From contig NZ_JAGIOE010000001.1 of assembly GCF_017876575.1 (NCBI RefSeq), positions 1,178,001 to 1,242,000 of the forward strand: a DNA stretch of 64,000 bases. Reading direction: 5' to 3'. A program made the position numbers and the translations under genes. Positions 24,973-33,142 of the stretch are shown here, in pieces. This stretch comes from Paeniglutamicibacter psychrophenolicus. Its GTDB lineage: Bacteria > Actinomycetota > Actinomycetes > Actinomycetales > Micrococcaceae. The first letter of the stretch is position 1. Each line of letters starts with the position of its first letter. The notes beneath the pieces are model-generated. The model was not told where the DNA came from. It saw only the letters and a program-made list of their open reading frames with translations, and ran no database searches.

Positions 24973-26288
24973 TTCCCGGACTTCGAAGCGATGAGGGCCG
25001 CAACCTTGTCGAGGGTTCCCTGGGCGTTGTTCTTGCCCTGGTAAAGCTCAAGGAACAAGTCCGAGATGTCGGTGGACAGCGCCGGCACGGCGCCTTCGGC
25101 GGCGTAGTTGGCGAAGCCGATGTCACGCATGTCCAGGAAGGTCTGGGCGTGCTTCGGGTAGTTGTCCTCGAGCACCACGTCGTCGGCGCCCTTGATGGAC
25201 GGCACGGCGTTGCCGCCGCCGGTCAGGCGGAACTTCTGTCCCTCGGCGGAGAGGAACTCGGTCCAGTAGGTGAAGGCGGCGTCCTTGTTCTTGGTGTCGG
25301 AGTTGATCGCCAGGTAGGAGGCGGCGATGCCCGTCGGTGCAGCCTTGCCGTCCGGGGTCGGCCAGTCGACGATGTCGTAGCCTTCCTGGACCTTGGCGCC
25401 CTTGAGGGTGCCGATGGTGTAGCGGCCCTGGGCGAAGAAGCCGGCCTTGTGGGTCACGAACTTGCTGTCGGCGCCGGCACCGGAGGGCAGGGAATCGGCG
25501 TCGACGAACGTCTTGTCCTGGAAGTACTTGCCGAGGGTCTCGACGGCGGCAAGGGTCTTGGGATCCTTGTTGCCGACGAAGGCGCCCGATTCGTCGTAGG
25601 CGGTGCCGCCCTGGGTGGAGATCCAGCCGTAGTGGGTGGCCCAGTAGTTCCAGAACATGGAGCCGATCAGGCCCTTGGCGGCGATCTTGTCGTTCATTTC
25701 AAGGAACTTAGCGGTGGTCCACTTGCCTTCGGAGGCAAGGGTTGCAGGATCCTCGGTGATGCCGGCCTCTTCCAGGACCTTCTTGTCGTACCAGAATGCG
25801 TCGTTGTTGACGTCGTTGGGTGCGGCGTAGGTGATGCCGTCTTGCTGTGCGGCGCCGAAGGTGCCGGCGAAGAAGTCGTCCTTCTTGGTCTTGCTGGCGT
25901 CCGAGGCCATCAGGTCATCGAGCGGCATGAGGCGCTTGGAACCGACGAATTGGCCGAGCTTGTCATCGCCGACGTAGAAGACATCGGGCGCGGTCTTGCT
26001 GGTGAGCTGGGCAAGAAGCTTGGAGTGGTATTCGCCGTAGCTGGCCACCGGCTGGAGCTTGACCTTGATTTCCGGGTGGCGCTTCATGAAATCGGTGTTG
26101 AATTCGGTGAAGCGGGTCAATTCCTCGGGGGTGCCCCAGGTACTGAAAACGATGGAGCTACTGCCGTCCGCAGCCGGGCCGGCAGAGGTTCCGGATCCGC
26201 CACTACATGCGCTCAAGACCAAAGCGGAGGCCACGGCAACGCCTAGGGACAGAACACTTCTTCTTTTCAGATCCTTGGAATTCCACAT
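24969..26288 (-). CDS. Extracellular family 1 substrate-binding lipoprotein
   Basis: The 439-residue receptor for the sugar-type importer has a signal peptide ending in the lipobox LSAC (SLGVAVASALVLSACSGG), so it is lipid-anchored, then a family-1 solute-binding domain (SSSIVFSTWGTPEELTRFTE, YGISTQ-like binding strands, RYTIGTLKG). ATG 26288 is chosen because AAAGAGG lies upstream and the signal is then of normal size; the open frame extends to 26414 without a better start. It heads the five-gene glycoside operon. A CTGTATACA site lies 110 bp upstream. Confidence 0.93.
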   Translation of the reverse strand: MWNSKDLKRRSVLSLGVAVASALVLSACSGGSGTSAGPAADGSSSIVFSTWGTPEELTRFTEFNTDFMKRHPEIKVKLQPVASYGEYHSKLLAQLTSKTAPDVFYVGDDKLGQFVGSKRLMPLDDLMASDASKTKKDDFFAGTFGAAQQDGITYAAPNDVNNDAFWYDKKVLEEAGITEDPATLASEGKWTTAKFLEMNDKIAAKGLIGSMFWNYWATHYGWISTQGGTAYDESGAFVGNKDPKTLAAVETLGKYFQDKTFVDADSLPSGAGADSKFVTHKAGFFAQGRYTIGTLKGAKVQEGYDIVDWPTPDGKAAPTGIAASYLAINSDTKNKDAAFTYWTEFLSAEGQKFRLTGGGNAVPSIKGADDVVLEDNYPKHAQTFLDMRDIGFANYAAEGAVPALSTDISDLFLELYQGKNNAQGTLDKVAALIASKSGK

Positions 26289-26397
26289 GCCAATACCTCT
26301 TTCGGTGAGAACAGTCGATTCTTTGCCGCGACGGTTCAAGATGATGCGACCAATTCCCGGGATATGGAGTGATCGGCGCCACAGCGTAAGTTGTATT

Positions 26398-26406
26398 CTG
26401 TATACA
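26398..26406 (-). promoter_or_regulatory. CTGTATACA operator-like site upstream of the glycoside importer
   Basis: CTGTATACA matches nine of ten bases of the palindrome CTGTATACAG found upstream of four other transcription units in this window. It lies 110 bp before the start of the binding-protein gene. This is the weakest member of the set by position and context. Confidence 0.45.
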
Positions 26407-26941
26407 TGAGACACCTTGTGTCAAGTTCCACTTTGTTTATTTATGTTCGAAGCAAGGCGCCGGTCTGGGCTTGTCGACCGGCATGGGTCCGCGCAAACAT
26501 GCGGAATTTCCAGTCCCACCACCGGTGATATTGTACCCATCGCGCAAATATGGTTGCTTTTGTTCGAAGTCGAACAAAGTGTTTTGGGGTCGATTTCGGC
26601 CCCCGGAGTCGCGCGGGGGACTTCTTCGCGCTCCCCGGGGTGGCACGGCGGCGTGCCCGCACGCGTCGCCCGGTCCGCATTTGCGCGGCGCCCCTGGCGG
26701 GCGCCTGCCGCGCCCTTGCCCGCGCCCTTGCCCGCGCGCGGCCCGGGGCCCCGTGGTGGGCTGACTGAGGTACTGGCGTGCCCGTGGAGACCGCGCCCGT
26801 CGACCTCCAGTCGCCGGATAAACAGTTCACCGAATGGCAATGGCTCATGGGGCCGAAAGGATTTCCGATGGCCGGTGATGTTGCCGGCGGTTTCGATTCC
26901 GGCTGCCTCACAGATACCCCTTGACGGGGACACGCACGCGA

Positions 26942-26967
26942 AGCGGGCCGGAATAATCCGGCCCGCT
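26942..26967 (-). terminator. Hairpin downstream of the SDR gene (27027)
   Basis: A perfect 11-bp stem AGCGGGCCGGA/TCCGGCCCGCT (26942-26952, 26957-26967) with loop ATAA lies 60 bp past the SDR stop on the minus strand. No T-run follows on that strand; it probably ends the amidohydrolase operon. Confidence 0.65.
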
Positions 26968-27026
26968 CGAGTCTTTCGTTGGCTATTGAGTTGGTTGTTC
27001 AGCAATTCGTCCAGTGGCGTGTGCGG

Positions 27027-27782
27027 CTACTGGGTCCGGTACGACGAAGCGGTCCCTCCGGCAAGTTCCCCGCCGTCCACCACCAGCTGCTGCCCGGTGA
27101 TGAATCTGGCGTTGTCCGAGGCCAGGAAGAAGAAAGCGTCGGCAATCTCCGTCGGATCGGCGTGCCTGCGCATCGGAATCCGCTCGTTGACCTCGGCCAG
27201 CATATCGTCGGTGTATTCGCTCCGCTGCATCGGGGTCAGCACGTACCCCGGGCTGACACAGGCGGTGCGAACCCGGGGCGCAAGCTCCAGGGCGACGCTG
27301 CGGCAAAGTGCGAGCACGCCTGCCTTGGACGCGTTGTAGTCCGAGTACCAGGGGTACCCCGCTGATCCGTTGGTGGAAGCGGTGGCCAGCAGGGTGCCGG
27401 AACCCGCCTCGAACATGATCCGGCCGGCGGACTGCCAGAGGTTGATGACGCCGAAGAGATTGATCTCCAGCAATCGGCGGATGTCTTCCGGCTTCATCTC
27501 GAGGAACGCGTGCCGGGTGCTGATGCCGGCATTGGCGATGGCCGTATCGATCCCGCCTTCCTCGGCGGCGATGCCTTCCACCACCGAGCGAACCATTGCC
27601 GGATCGGTGACGTCGCATTCACGCCACTGCGCGGAGCCGGAAGCGTTTGCCGGCGGCTGCCTGTCCAGGTTGAAGACCCTTGCGCCTGAGGACGAAAAGC
27701 GTTGGGCCGTGGCTTCCCCGATGCCCGAGGATGCACCGGTGATCAGCACCACCGGTGTCTGGTTTGTCGCGGTATCAGTCAT
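27027..27782 (-). CDS. Short-chain dehydrogenase/reductase (SDR)
   Basis: The 251-residue protein is a classical SDR oxidoreductase: cofactor loop TGASSGIGEATAQRF (14-28), ANAGIST, NLFGVINLWQ, catalytic serine in TASTNGSAGYP, and the YNASK Tyr/Lys pair. The C-terminal FITGQQLVVDGGEL is typical. An acidic residue after the second strand (FNLDRQ) favours NAD over NADP. It is the last gene of the operon amidohydrolase-binding protein-permease-ATPase-SDR, 6 bp after the ATPase. It probably oxidises a hydroxyl intermediate of the imported compound. Confidence 0.9.
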   Translation of the reverse strand: MTDTATNQTPVVLITGASSGIGEATAQRFSSSGARVFNLDRQPPANASGSAQWRECDVTDPAMVRSVVEGIAAEEGGIDTAIANAGISTRHAFLEMKPEDIRRLLEINLFGVINLWQSAGRIMFEAGSGTLLATASTNGSAGYPWYSDYNASKAGVLALCRSVALELAPRVRTACVSPGYVLTPMQRSEYTDDMLAEVNERIPMRRHADPTEIADAFFFLASDNARFITGQQLVVDGGELAGGTASSYRTQ

Positions 27783-27788
27783 GGTCGA

Positions 27789-28595
27789 TCACAGCACCTT
27801 GGAGAGGAACTGCTGGGTCCTTTCGTGCTGCGGGTTGGCGATGAGTTCGCGGGGATTGCCCTTTTCCACCACGACGCCGCCGTCGATGAAGGCCAGCGAA
27901 TCCGCGACCTCACGAGCGAAACCGATTTCGTGCGTCACCAGCACCATGGTCATGCCCCCGACCGCCAGGGACTTCATGACCTCCAGCACCTCGTCGACCA
28001 GCTCCGGATCCAGGGCCGAGGTCGGTTCATCGAACAGCATGACCTGGGGATCCATCGCGAGGGATCGTGCGATGGCGACGCGCTGCTGCTGGCCGCCGGA
28101 AAGCTTCATGGGGTACTTGTGGCCGTGGCCGGCCAGTCCCACACGCTCCAGGAGTTCCTCGGCGCGTGCCAGGGCCAGTTTCTTGGGTTCGCCCTTGACC
28201 CGGGCCGGACCGCAGGCAACGTTTTCCAGCGCCGTCATGTTGGCGAAGAGATTGAAGCGCTGGAAGACCATGCCTACGTTGAGGCGGAACTTCGCGTACT
28301 CGGCGGAATTCCATTCATGGAACTTGCCCTTGCGGTAGTTGAATCCCACGTCTTCGCCGTCGATCCGGATGCGGCCGCCGTTGGGTTTTTCCAGCGCGTT
28401 GAGGCAGCGCAGGAAAGTGGACTTGCCCGAGCCTGAGGGACCGATGATGCAGGCGACCTCCCCTGCCTCGACCGAGAAATCGATGCCGGAGAGCACTTGG
28501 TGGTTGCCGAAGCTCTTGGTGACCTGTTCGGCCAGCACCAGTGGAAGGTGCCCCGCCGTCCCGGTCTCCGCGAGTGAGGTCGTCGTGCTGGTCAT
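27789..28595 (-). CDS. Polar amino acid-type ABC transporter ATP-binding protein
   Basis: The 268-residue cytoplasmic ATPase of a GlnQ/HisP-type importer has Walker [11 protein letters not shown]-loop [14 protein letters not shown], signature [13 protein letters not shown], Walker [14 protein letters not shown] and the H-loop VTHEIGF. It carries about 20 extra N-terminal residues. It overlaps the permease gene by 4 nt. Substrates of this class are amino acids, opines and similar zwitterions. Confidence 0.94.
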   Translation of the reverse strand: MTSTTTSLAETGTAGHLPLVLAEQVTKSFGNHQVLSGIDFSVEAGEVACIIGPSGSGKSTFLRCLNALEKPNGGRIRIDGEDVGFNYRKGKFHEWNSAEYAKFRLNVGMVFQRFNLFANMTALENVACGPARVKGEPKKLALARAEELLERVGLAGHGHKYPMKLSGGQQQRVAIARSLAMDPQVMLFDEPTSALDPELVDEVLEVMKSLAVGGMTMVLVTHEIGFAREVADSLAFIDGGVVVEKGNPRELIANPQHERTQQFLSKVL

Positions 28596-29566
28596 GGAGT
28601 GCTCCTTGGCGGTTCGGTGCGAAGTCGCTGGCCCAGCGCCGCTAGGTTGTCGCGGGAAAAGAACGGTTTGGAGAACTTCTGGCGCTTGCCGGTGATGGGG
28701 CGGTCCGCCGTGCCGAACTTCTTTTCAAGCTTTCCCTGGAAGTACGTGGCGATGACGGTCATGGCCATGTACCAGATGCTGGCCACGATCAGCAGTTCCA
28801 TGATCTTCCCGTTTTGCTTGTAGATCTGGCTGGCGTTGGTCATCAGGTCGTTGCCCGCGACCACGTAGACCAGCGAGGTGGTCTTGAGCATGGAAATGAA
28901 CTCGTTGCCGATCGGCGGGATGATGATCCTCGTGGCCTGCGGCAGCACCACCACCCACATCCGCTTGAACGGGGTCATGCCGATGGATGCCGCGGCCTCG
29001 GCCTGGCCCGGATCCACGGCCTGGATGCCCGCGCGCACGGTTTCCGCCGCGTAGGCGCCCAGATTCAGGCCCAGGCCCAGCATGGCCGCGGTGAAGCCGG
29101 TCATGACCACGTTGGTGTCCCACATGTAGCCGATGTTCGTGAACGGGATCTTGATGACCAGCTGTGGGAACAGGAAGGCCAGGTTGAACCAGAAGATCAG
29201 CTGGACCAGCACCGGGGTTCCGCGAAAGAACCAGATGTAGAGGTTGCTGATCCACACGGCAACCGGGTTGGCGGAGAGCTTCATCATCGCCAAGGCCACC
29301 CCGATGGCCAGTCCCATGATCGTGGCCAGGATGGAGAGCTGGATGGTGACCAGCACACCGTCCAGGATCTTGGGGAACGTCAGGTAGTGCAGGACGTCCC
29401 CCCAGATGATGTGGTCATTGGTGGCCAGCACCCAGACGAACCAGCTGATGCCAGCGATGCACAGCAGCGCTACGATGAGGCGCCCCGGGTGGCGCAGCCG
29501 GACGGTGTTGCCGGGCCCGGGTTGCTCGACCAGCCGCGGCGGTGCCGCGACTTGTTCCTGGGTCAT
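28592..29566 (-). CDS. Polar amino acid-type ABC transporter permease
   Basis: The 324-residue permease has the HisM/GlnP signature: [36 protein letters not shown] and [20 protein letters not shown] (EAA loop). An N-terminal membrane segment ([20 protein letters not shown]) precedes the core, making it longer than the usual 220 residues. A single permease implies a homodimer. It starts 3 bp after the binding-protein stop. Confidence 0.93.
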   Translation of the reverse strand: MTQEQVAAPPRLVEQPGPGNTVRLRHPGRLIVALLCIAGISWFVWVLATNDHIIWGDVLHYLTFPKILDGVLVTIQLSILATIMGLAIGVALAMMKLSANPVAVWISNLYIWFFRGTPVLVQLIFWFNLAFLFPQLVIKIPFTNIGYMWDTNVVMTGFTAAMLGLGLNLGAYAAETVRAGIQAVDPGQAEAAASIGMTPFKRMWVVVLPQATRIIIPPIGNEFISMLKTTSLVYVVAGNDLMTNASQIYKQNGKIMELLIVASIWYMAMTVIATYFQGKLEKKFGTADRPITGKRQKFSKPFFSRDNLAALGQRLRTEPPRSTP

Positions 29567-29569
29567 GGC

Positions 29570-30529
29570 CTACTTGCCCTGGTTGACGGTTGCCTCGGGA
29601 AGCGCCATCTGGTCCAGTTCCCAAGCGCCGAGGATCTCGGTGTAGGTGCCGTCCTCGATGAGCTTGTTCATGGTGTCCTGGATCAGCTTCACCAGTTCCT
29701 CGTTCTTCGGGTCGATCGCGATGCCGAACAGGGAGCTGCCGGGGATTTCGATGGCTTCCAGCGCTCCGTTGGATTCCTTGGCGCGGAAGACCGCCACCGG
29801 GTAGTCGTTCAGACCGGCGACGGCGCGGCCGTTTTGCACCTGCAGCAGGGCCTCGGGGTCGTTGGCGAAGCCCAGGATCTTGATGGGCTTCTCGTTCTTG
29901 GCCTCGCAGTCCTTGCTGAACTGTTCGGCCAGCTGCATGTAGTACCCGTTGTCGAGCACAGCCATGGTCTCGCCACAGAGGTCTGCCGGGGACTTGATGC
30001 CCTCCGGGTTGCCCTTGGCGACCATGATCGAGCCCGAGGACTTGGCGTAGTCGACGAAGGAGACCTTTTCGCGGCGCTCGGCGGTGTCGTTGAAGCCCGA
30101 CATCAGCACGTCGAAGCGACCCGAGACGACGCCGGGCATCATGCCCGAGACATCCGAGTTGCTGATCTTGGCCTCGACTCCCAGCAGGTTGCCCATGGCG
30201 CGGGCCAGGGACATGTCCACGCCGACCATGGTCTTGCCGTCGGTGTCGAACATTTCCATCGGCGGATAGCCTTCGGCCGCTGCGATCTTCAGTCCGCCGG
30301 TCTTGATGGCTTCCGGAACGCGGGCCGCGAGGTCGGAATCGACAGTGATGGCCGCGATCTGGGCGGCCGCAAGGTCGCCTGAAGGTGCGGTGTTTTTGAA
30401 CGCGCCCGCCTCCGCGGCACCGGAAGCCGAGGGGGTTTCGGCCAGGGACTGGCCGCCGCATCCGGTCAGGGCTGCTGCGCCCAGGGTGAGAACGGCAGTG
30501 AAAAGCATTCCTCGCTTGAAGGATTTCAT
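29570..30529 (-). CDS. Polar amino acid-type ABC transporter substrate-binding lipoprotein
   Basis: The 319-residue family-3 solute-binding protein has a lipobox (TLGAAALTGCGGQ), then GGLKIAAAEGYPPMEMFDTD, GVDMSLARAMGNLLGVEAKI, RFDVLMSGFNDTAERREKVS and YPVAVFRAKESN. A Ser/Ala/Pro-rich linker follows the lipid cysteine. AAGGAG precedes the ATG. It sits between the amidohydrolase and its permease. FNDTAERREKVSFVDY is the usual ligand-carboxylate region, so the ligand probably has amino-acid character. Confidence 0.93.
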   Translation of the reverse strand: MKSFKRGMLFTAVLTLGAAALTGCGGQSLAETPSASGAAEAGAFKNTAPSGDLAAAQIAAITVDSDLAARVPEAIKTGGLKIAAAEGYPPMEMFDTDGKTMVGVDMSLARAMGNLLGVEAKISNSDVSGMMPGVVSGRFDVLMSGFNDTAERREKVSFVDYAKSSGSIMVAKGNPEGIKSPADLCGETMAVLDNGYYMQLAEQFSKDCEAKNEKPIKILGFANDPEALLQVQNGRAVAGLNDYPVAVFRAKESNGALEAIEIPGSSLFGIAIDPKNEELVKLIQDTMNKLIEDGTYTEILGAWELDQMALPEATVNQGK

Positions 30530-30544
30530 GTGTTTCTCCTTGTG

Positions 30545-32134
30545 TTAGTCGGACCAGTGGATGCGGCCGTCGATGACTGTCATCAGTGTGTGGGTCGAGT
30601 GGAGTTCCAGGGGCGTGCAGGAAACCGGGTCGCGGTCAACGACGATGAAGTCGGCCAGCTTTCCGGTTTCCAGGGTTCCCTTGAGGTGCTGTTCCCCGGT
30701 GGCCCGGGTGTGCGAGGTTGCCGCGGCATGTAGGGCCTGGGAGCGGGTGAGGATCTCCTCGGGTTGCCAGCCCCCGGCAGGGAAGCCGTTGGGACGCTGG
30801 CGGGTGGTGCCGGCGTGGAGGCCATGGAAGGGGTTGGTTCCCTCGACCGGGGCGTCGGAACTGAAGGAGACTGCCCCGCCCGCGTCCAGGATGCTGCCCC
30901 ACGCGTAGGAAAGCACGTCGTGGTCGCCCAGCAGGGAGTCGACCAGCTCGATGTCCGAGGTGCAGGACGCAGGTTGCATGCAGGCCAGCGCGCCACTGGC
31001 GGCGAGCCGGGGCAGGTCGCGGCGGGCGATGTGTTGGACGTGCTCGATCCGGTTGGATGCGGCCGGCAGCGACGTGCGGTTTTGAGCGGCCAGCTCGAAG
31101 GCATCCAGGGCGTTGGAGACGGCGCGGTCGCCGATGGCGTGCACTGCGGCGGACAACCCGTTGTGGTTGGCGAGCTTGACCAAGCGGTTCAGCTCCTCCG
31201 GCGCGGTGACGGCCAGGCCCTCGGAGCGGGAGTGGCCGTAGGGTGCGTGCATGAGGCAGGTGCCCGATGAGAGGGACCCGTCGGAGAAGATCTTCACGCC
31301 GCCGCGCCGCAGCCAGGGGTCTCCCTGTCCGCTGCGCACGCCCTGCTCAATGATGTGGTCCAGCACCGCGACGGGCATGATCTTGTTGACCCGCAGTGGA
31401 AGTTCACGGCGTTCATGCAGGTCGGAGAAGGCATCCCACGCGTCCATGCCGTCGATGTCGTGAATGGAGGTGATGCCCTGGCGGACCAGGGTGCGCAGTG
31501 CTGAGGGCAGCAGCTTCGCAAGGGCGTCCCGGGTGACTTCCTCCAGGGCCCGGCCGGCGTTGAATCCGGCGGCTTCCAGCAGGATGCCGGTGGCGGAGCC
31601 GGAGGTGTCGCGCACGATGGTTCCACCGACCGGGTCGGGGGTTGCCGCGTCGATACCGAGGTATGCCAATGCCGCGGAGTTCAGCCAGTAGGTGTGCAGG
31701 TCCGAGTGGTGCAGTGCGGTGGGGTGGGAACCGGTGGCGGCGTCAAGTTCGTGCCGGTCGGGGAGTTCTGTTTGGTCCCATGCGCGGTGGTTCCAGCGGC
31801 CGCCGAAGATCCAGCTGGTGGAGTCGCCGGGTTCGAGCTGCGCCACGCGTTGGGCGACCAGGGCGACGGCTTCCGAGGATGAGCTGGCGGGGGAGAGATC
31901 GACTTCAGCCTGGCGCAGTGCGAACTGGGCGGTGTGGATGTGGCTGTCGGCCAGTCCGGGCATCGCGTGCGCCCCGCCGAGATCGATGCGTCGTGCCTGC
32001 GGGGCAAACTCCCGGGCCTCGCCGACGGATCCAAGGAAGCGGATCCGGCCCTCGTCCGCAACCAGGGCGGATGCCGTCGGATTGTGCGGGTCGAGGGTAT
32101 GGAAAACAGCATTTTCGTACACCGTGAACGTCAT
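30545..32134 (-). CDS. YtcJ-like metal-dependent amidohydrolase
   Basis: The 529-residue protein belongs to the amidohydrolase-3 group (YtcJ and N-substituted formamide deformylase relatives), which hydrolyse amide or related C-N bonds. Metal-binding His65 and His67 lie in LADSHIHTAQF. Later ligands are in GVKIFSDGSLSSGTCLMHAP, HAIGDRAVSNALD, RIEHVQHIARRDLP and FSSDAPVEGTNPFHG; the last aspartate is the catalytic base. There is no signal peptide, so it acts on imported substrate. It heads an operon with an amino-acid-type importer and an SDR. A CTGTAT-ACCGC-ATACAG site lies 65-81 bp upstream. Confidence 0.9.
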   Translation of the reverse strand: MTFTVYENAVFHTLDPHNPTASALVADEGRIRFLGSVGEAREFAPQARRIDLGGAHAMPGLADSHIHTAQFALRQAEVDLSPASSSSEAVALVAQRVAQLEPGDSTSWIFGGRWNHRAWDQTELPDRHELDAATGSHPTALHHSDLHTYWLNSAALAYLGIDAATPDPVGGTIVRDTSGSATGILLEAAGFNAGRALEEVTRDALAKLLPSALRTLVRQGITSIHDIDGMDAWDAFSDLHERRELPLRVNKIMPVAVLDHIIEQGVRSGQGDPWLRRGGVKIFSDGSLSSGTCLMHAPYGHSRSEGLAVTAPEELNRLVKLANHNGLSAAVHAIGDRAVSNALDAFELAAQNRTSLPAASNRIEHVQHIARRDLPRLAASGALACMQPASCTSDIELVDSLLGDHDVLSYAWGSILDAGGAVSFSSDAPVEGTNPFHGLHAGTTRQRPNGFPAGGWQPEEILTRSQALHAAATSHTRATGEQHLKGTLETGKLADFIVVDRDPVSCTPLELHSTHTLMTVIDGRIHWSD

Positions 32135-32198
32135 GCAGGGCCCCCATCATGCGGTGATTTTTCGCCATTCGAAGCTCCTGTGCATCGAATACTTTGCA

Positions 32199-32215
32199 CT
32201 GTATACCGCATACAG
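32199..32215 (-). promoter_or_regulatory. Operator-like site upstream of the amidohydrolase operon
   Basis: CTGTATAC (32199-32206) forms, with ATACAG (32210-32215), the inverted repeat CTGTAT-ACCGC-ATACAG. It lies between gntR (terminator side) and the amidohydrolase start at 32134. It resembles the CTGTATACAG palindromes at 33111, 40393 and 40578. Confidence 0.6.
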
Positions 32216-32310
32216 ATTCTGTTCAAGACTTTTCTTGATCCATTCAACAGGTGGCTCAATTGTGACCTGGCGTGGGGGTTCTTGGGGTCGGCGACCTTGT
32301 GGAGAAATGC

Positions 32311-32355
32311 AAAAAGCCGCGTCGGGAATCCCTGAGGGGTTCCCGACGCGGCTTT
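32311..32355 (-). terminator. Intrinsic terminator of the second gntR gene
   Basis: A perfect 16-bp stem (AAAGCCGCGTCGGGAA at 32313-32328, TTCCCGACGCGGCTTT at 32340-32355) with an 11-nt loop gives TTTTT on the minus strand. It lies 14 bp past the gntR stop. Confidence 0.9.
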
Positions 32356-32368
32356 GCGGTGGGCGGTC

Positions 32369-33034
32369 CTAGACGGCCACCTTCGCGCCTTCCTTGCTTG
32401 CCATGGCCTTGCCGATGCGAGAGGTGCTGTTGAGCCAGTTGGCGGTCAGCGCCGCCTGTGCGGCGGAAAGGTCTTTCGCAATTAGCGCCTTGGCGATTGC
32501 CGAGTGCTCGGTTGCTGCTCGTTCGACGCGGTCCTTTGCTCCAACGAAGAACTTCTCGTAGCGCCGCAGGGCAACCTTGTGCGAGGCGATGGTTTCCAGA
32601 AGCCGCCGGTTGGGGCATTTGGAGAGCAGAAGCTCGTGGAAATCATCGTCGTGGCTGTTGACCTCTTCGGCCAGGGCCTCGGTGGCGGTGAATGCCTGCG
32701 CTGCAGCCAGGATCCGTGGCGCAATCACGTTCAGCTCGTCCGCGGGACTAAGTTCCAGCCCGAGGCACTCGAGGGCGGCAATGATCTGCACGGCCTCGGC
32801 GAAATCGCGCTCACTGATGGGAGCCCAGCGGAAGCCCTTGCCGGAAATGCGCGTAATGACACCCTGCTGGGTTAGTGAAATGAGCGCTTCGCGCAGTGGA
32901 GTCCGACTGACGCCGAGATCGGCGGAGAGCGTTACCTCGTTGATGCTCTCGCCCATATCGAAATCGCCTGCGCCGACGCGGTTCATGATTTCTGTTTCGA
33001 TCTGTTCGCGCAGTGATTGGCGTTGTATTGCCAC
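32369..33034 (-). CDS. GntR-family regulator, FadR/FCD subfamily (CTGTATACAG regulon)
   Basis: The 221-residue protein has a GntR winged helix (REQIETEIMNRVGAGDFDMG, then DLGVSRTPLREALISLTQQG) and an FCD effector domain (HDDDFHELLLSKCPNRRLLE with metal- or ligand-contacting Asp/His, then the late histidine in EHSAIAKALI). GTG 33034 is preferred to GTG 33079 because AGGGGG lies six nt before it. A TACAAT box on the minus strand (33089-33084) could be its -10, with the palindromic site at 33104-33120 occupying its -35 region, so it is probably autoregulated. The same palindrome before nearby operons makes it the likely common regulator. The effector is unknown. Confidence 0.92.
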   Translation of the reverse strand: MAIQRQSLREQIETEIMNRVGAGDFDMGESINEVTLSADLGVSRTPLREALISLTQQGVITRISGKGFRWAPISERDFAEAVQIIAALECLGLELSPADELNVIAPRILAAAQAFTATEALAEEVNSHDDDFHELLLSKCPNRRLLETIASHKVALRRYEKFFVGAKDRVERAATEHSAIAKALIAKDLSAAQAALTANWLNSTSRIGKAMASKEGAKVAV

Positions 33035-33103
33035 TGTCGCCCCCTGGTTCTCGATAGATGAAGCACCGGATTTGATCACCTCTATTGTACTAGAGACTGG
33101 GTT

Positions 33104-33120
33104 CAGTATACTGTATACAG
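33104..33120. promoter_or_regulatory. Double palindromic operator between gntR and the NAD-kinase-like gene
   Basis: Two perfect 10-bp palindromes overlap: CAGTATACTG (33104-33113) and CTGTATACAG (33111-33120). They lie 22 bp before the kinase start and about 70 bp before the gntR start, so one bound regulator could control both directions. Confidence 0.7.
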
Positions 33121-33142
33121 AAATATGGGAGGAAGTTCACGC

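Larger units (their letters stand above)
26289..27026. other. 738-bp gene-free region with operator-like palindromes and a very GC-rich block
   Basis: No convincing gene lies here. Seen are CTGTATACA (26398-26406), GACAC-CTT-GTGTC (26410-26422), and a 9-bp palindrome TTTGTTCGA-AG-TCGAACAAA (26559-26578), with a matching half TGTTCGAAG at 26444-26452. A GC-rich low-complexity block (about 26600-26770) contains two perfect copies of CGCCCTTGCCCG (26711-26734) and GGCCCGGGGCCCC. The first two sites belong to the promoter of the binding-protein gene. The purpose of the rest is unknown; open frames across the GC-rich block look spurious. Confidence 0.55.

Noticed and set aside
26421-27005. 194-codon minus-strand open frame across the GC-rich block
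   Set aside because: Its product is Arg/Ala/Gly/Pro-rich without a ribosome site or family match, and it depends on the low-complexity block.
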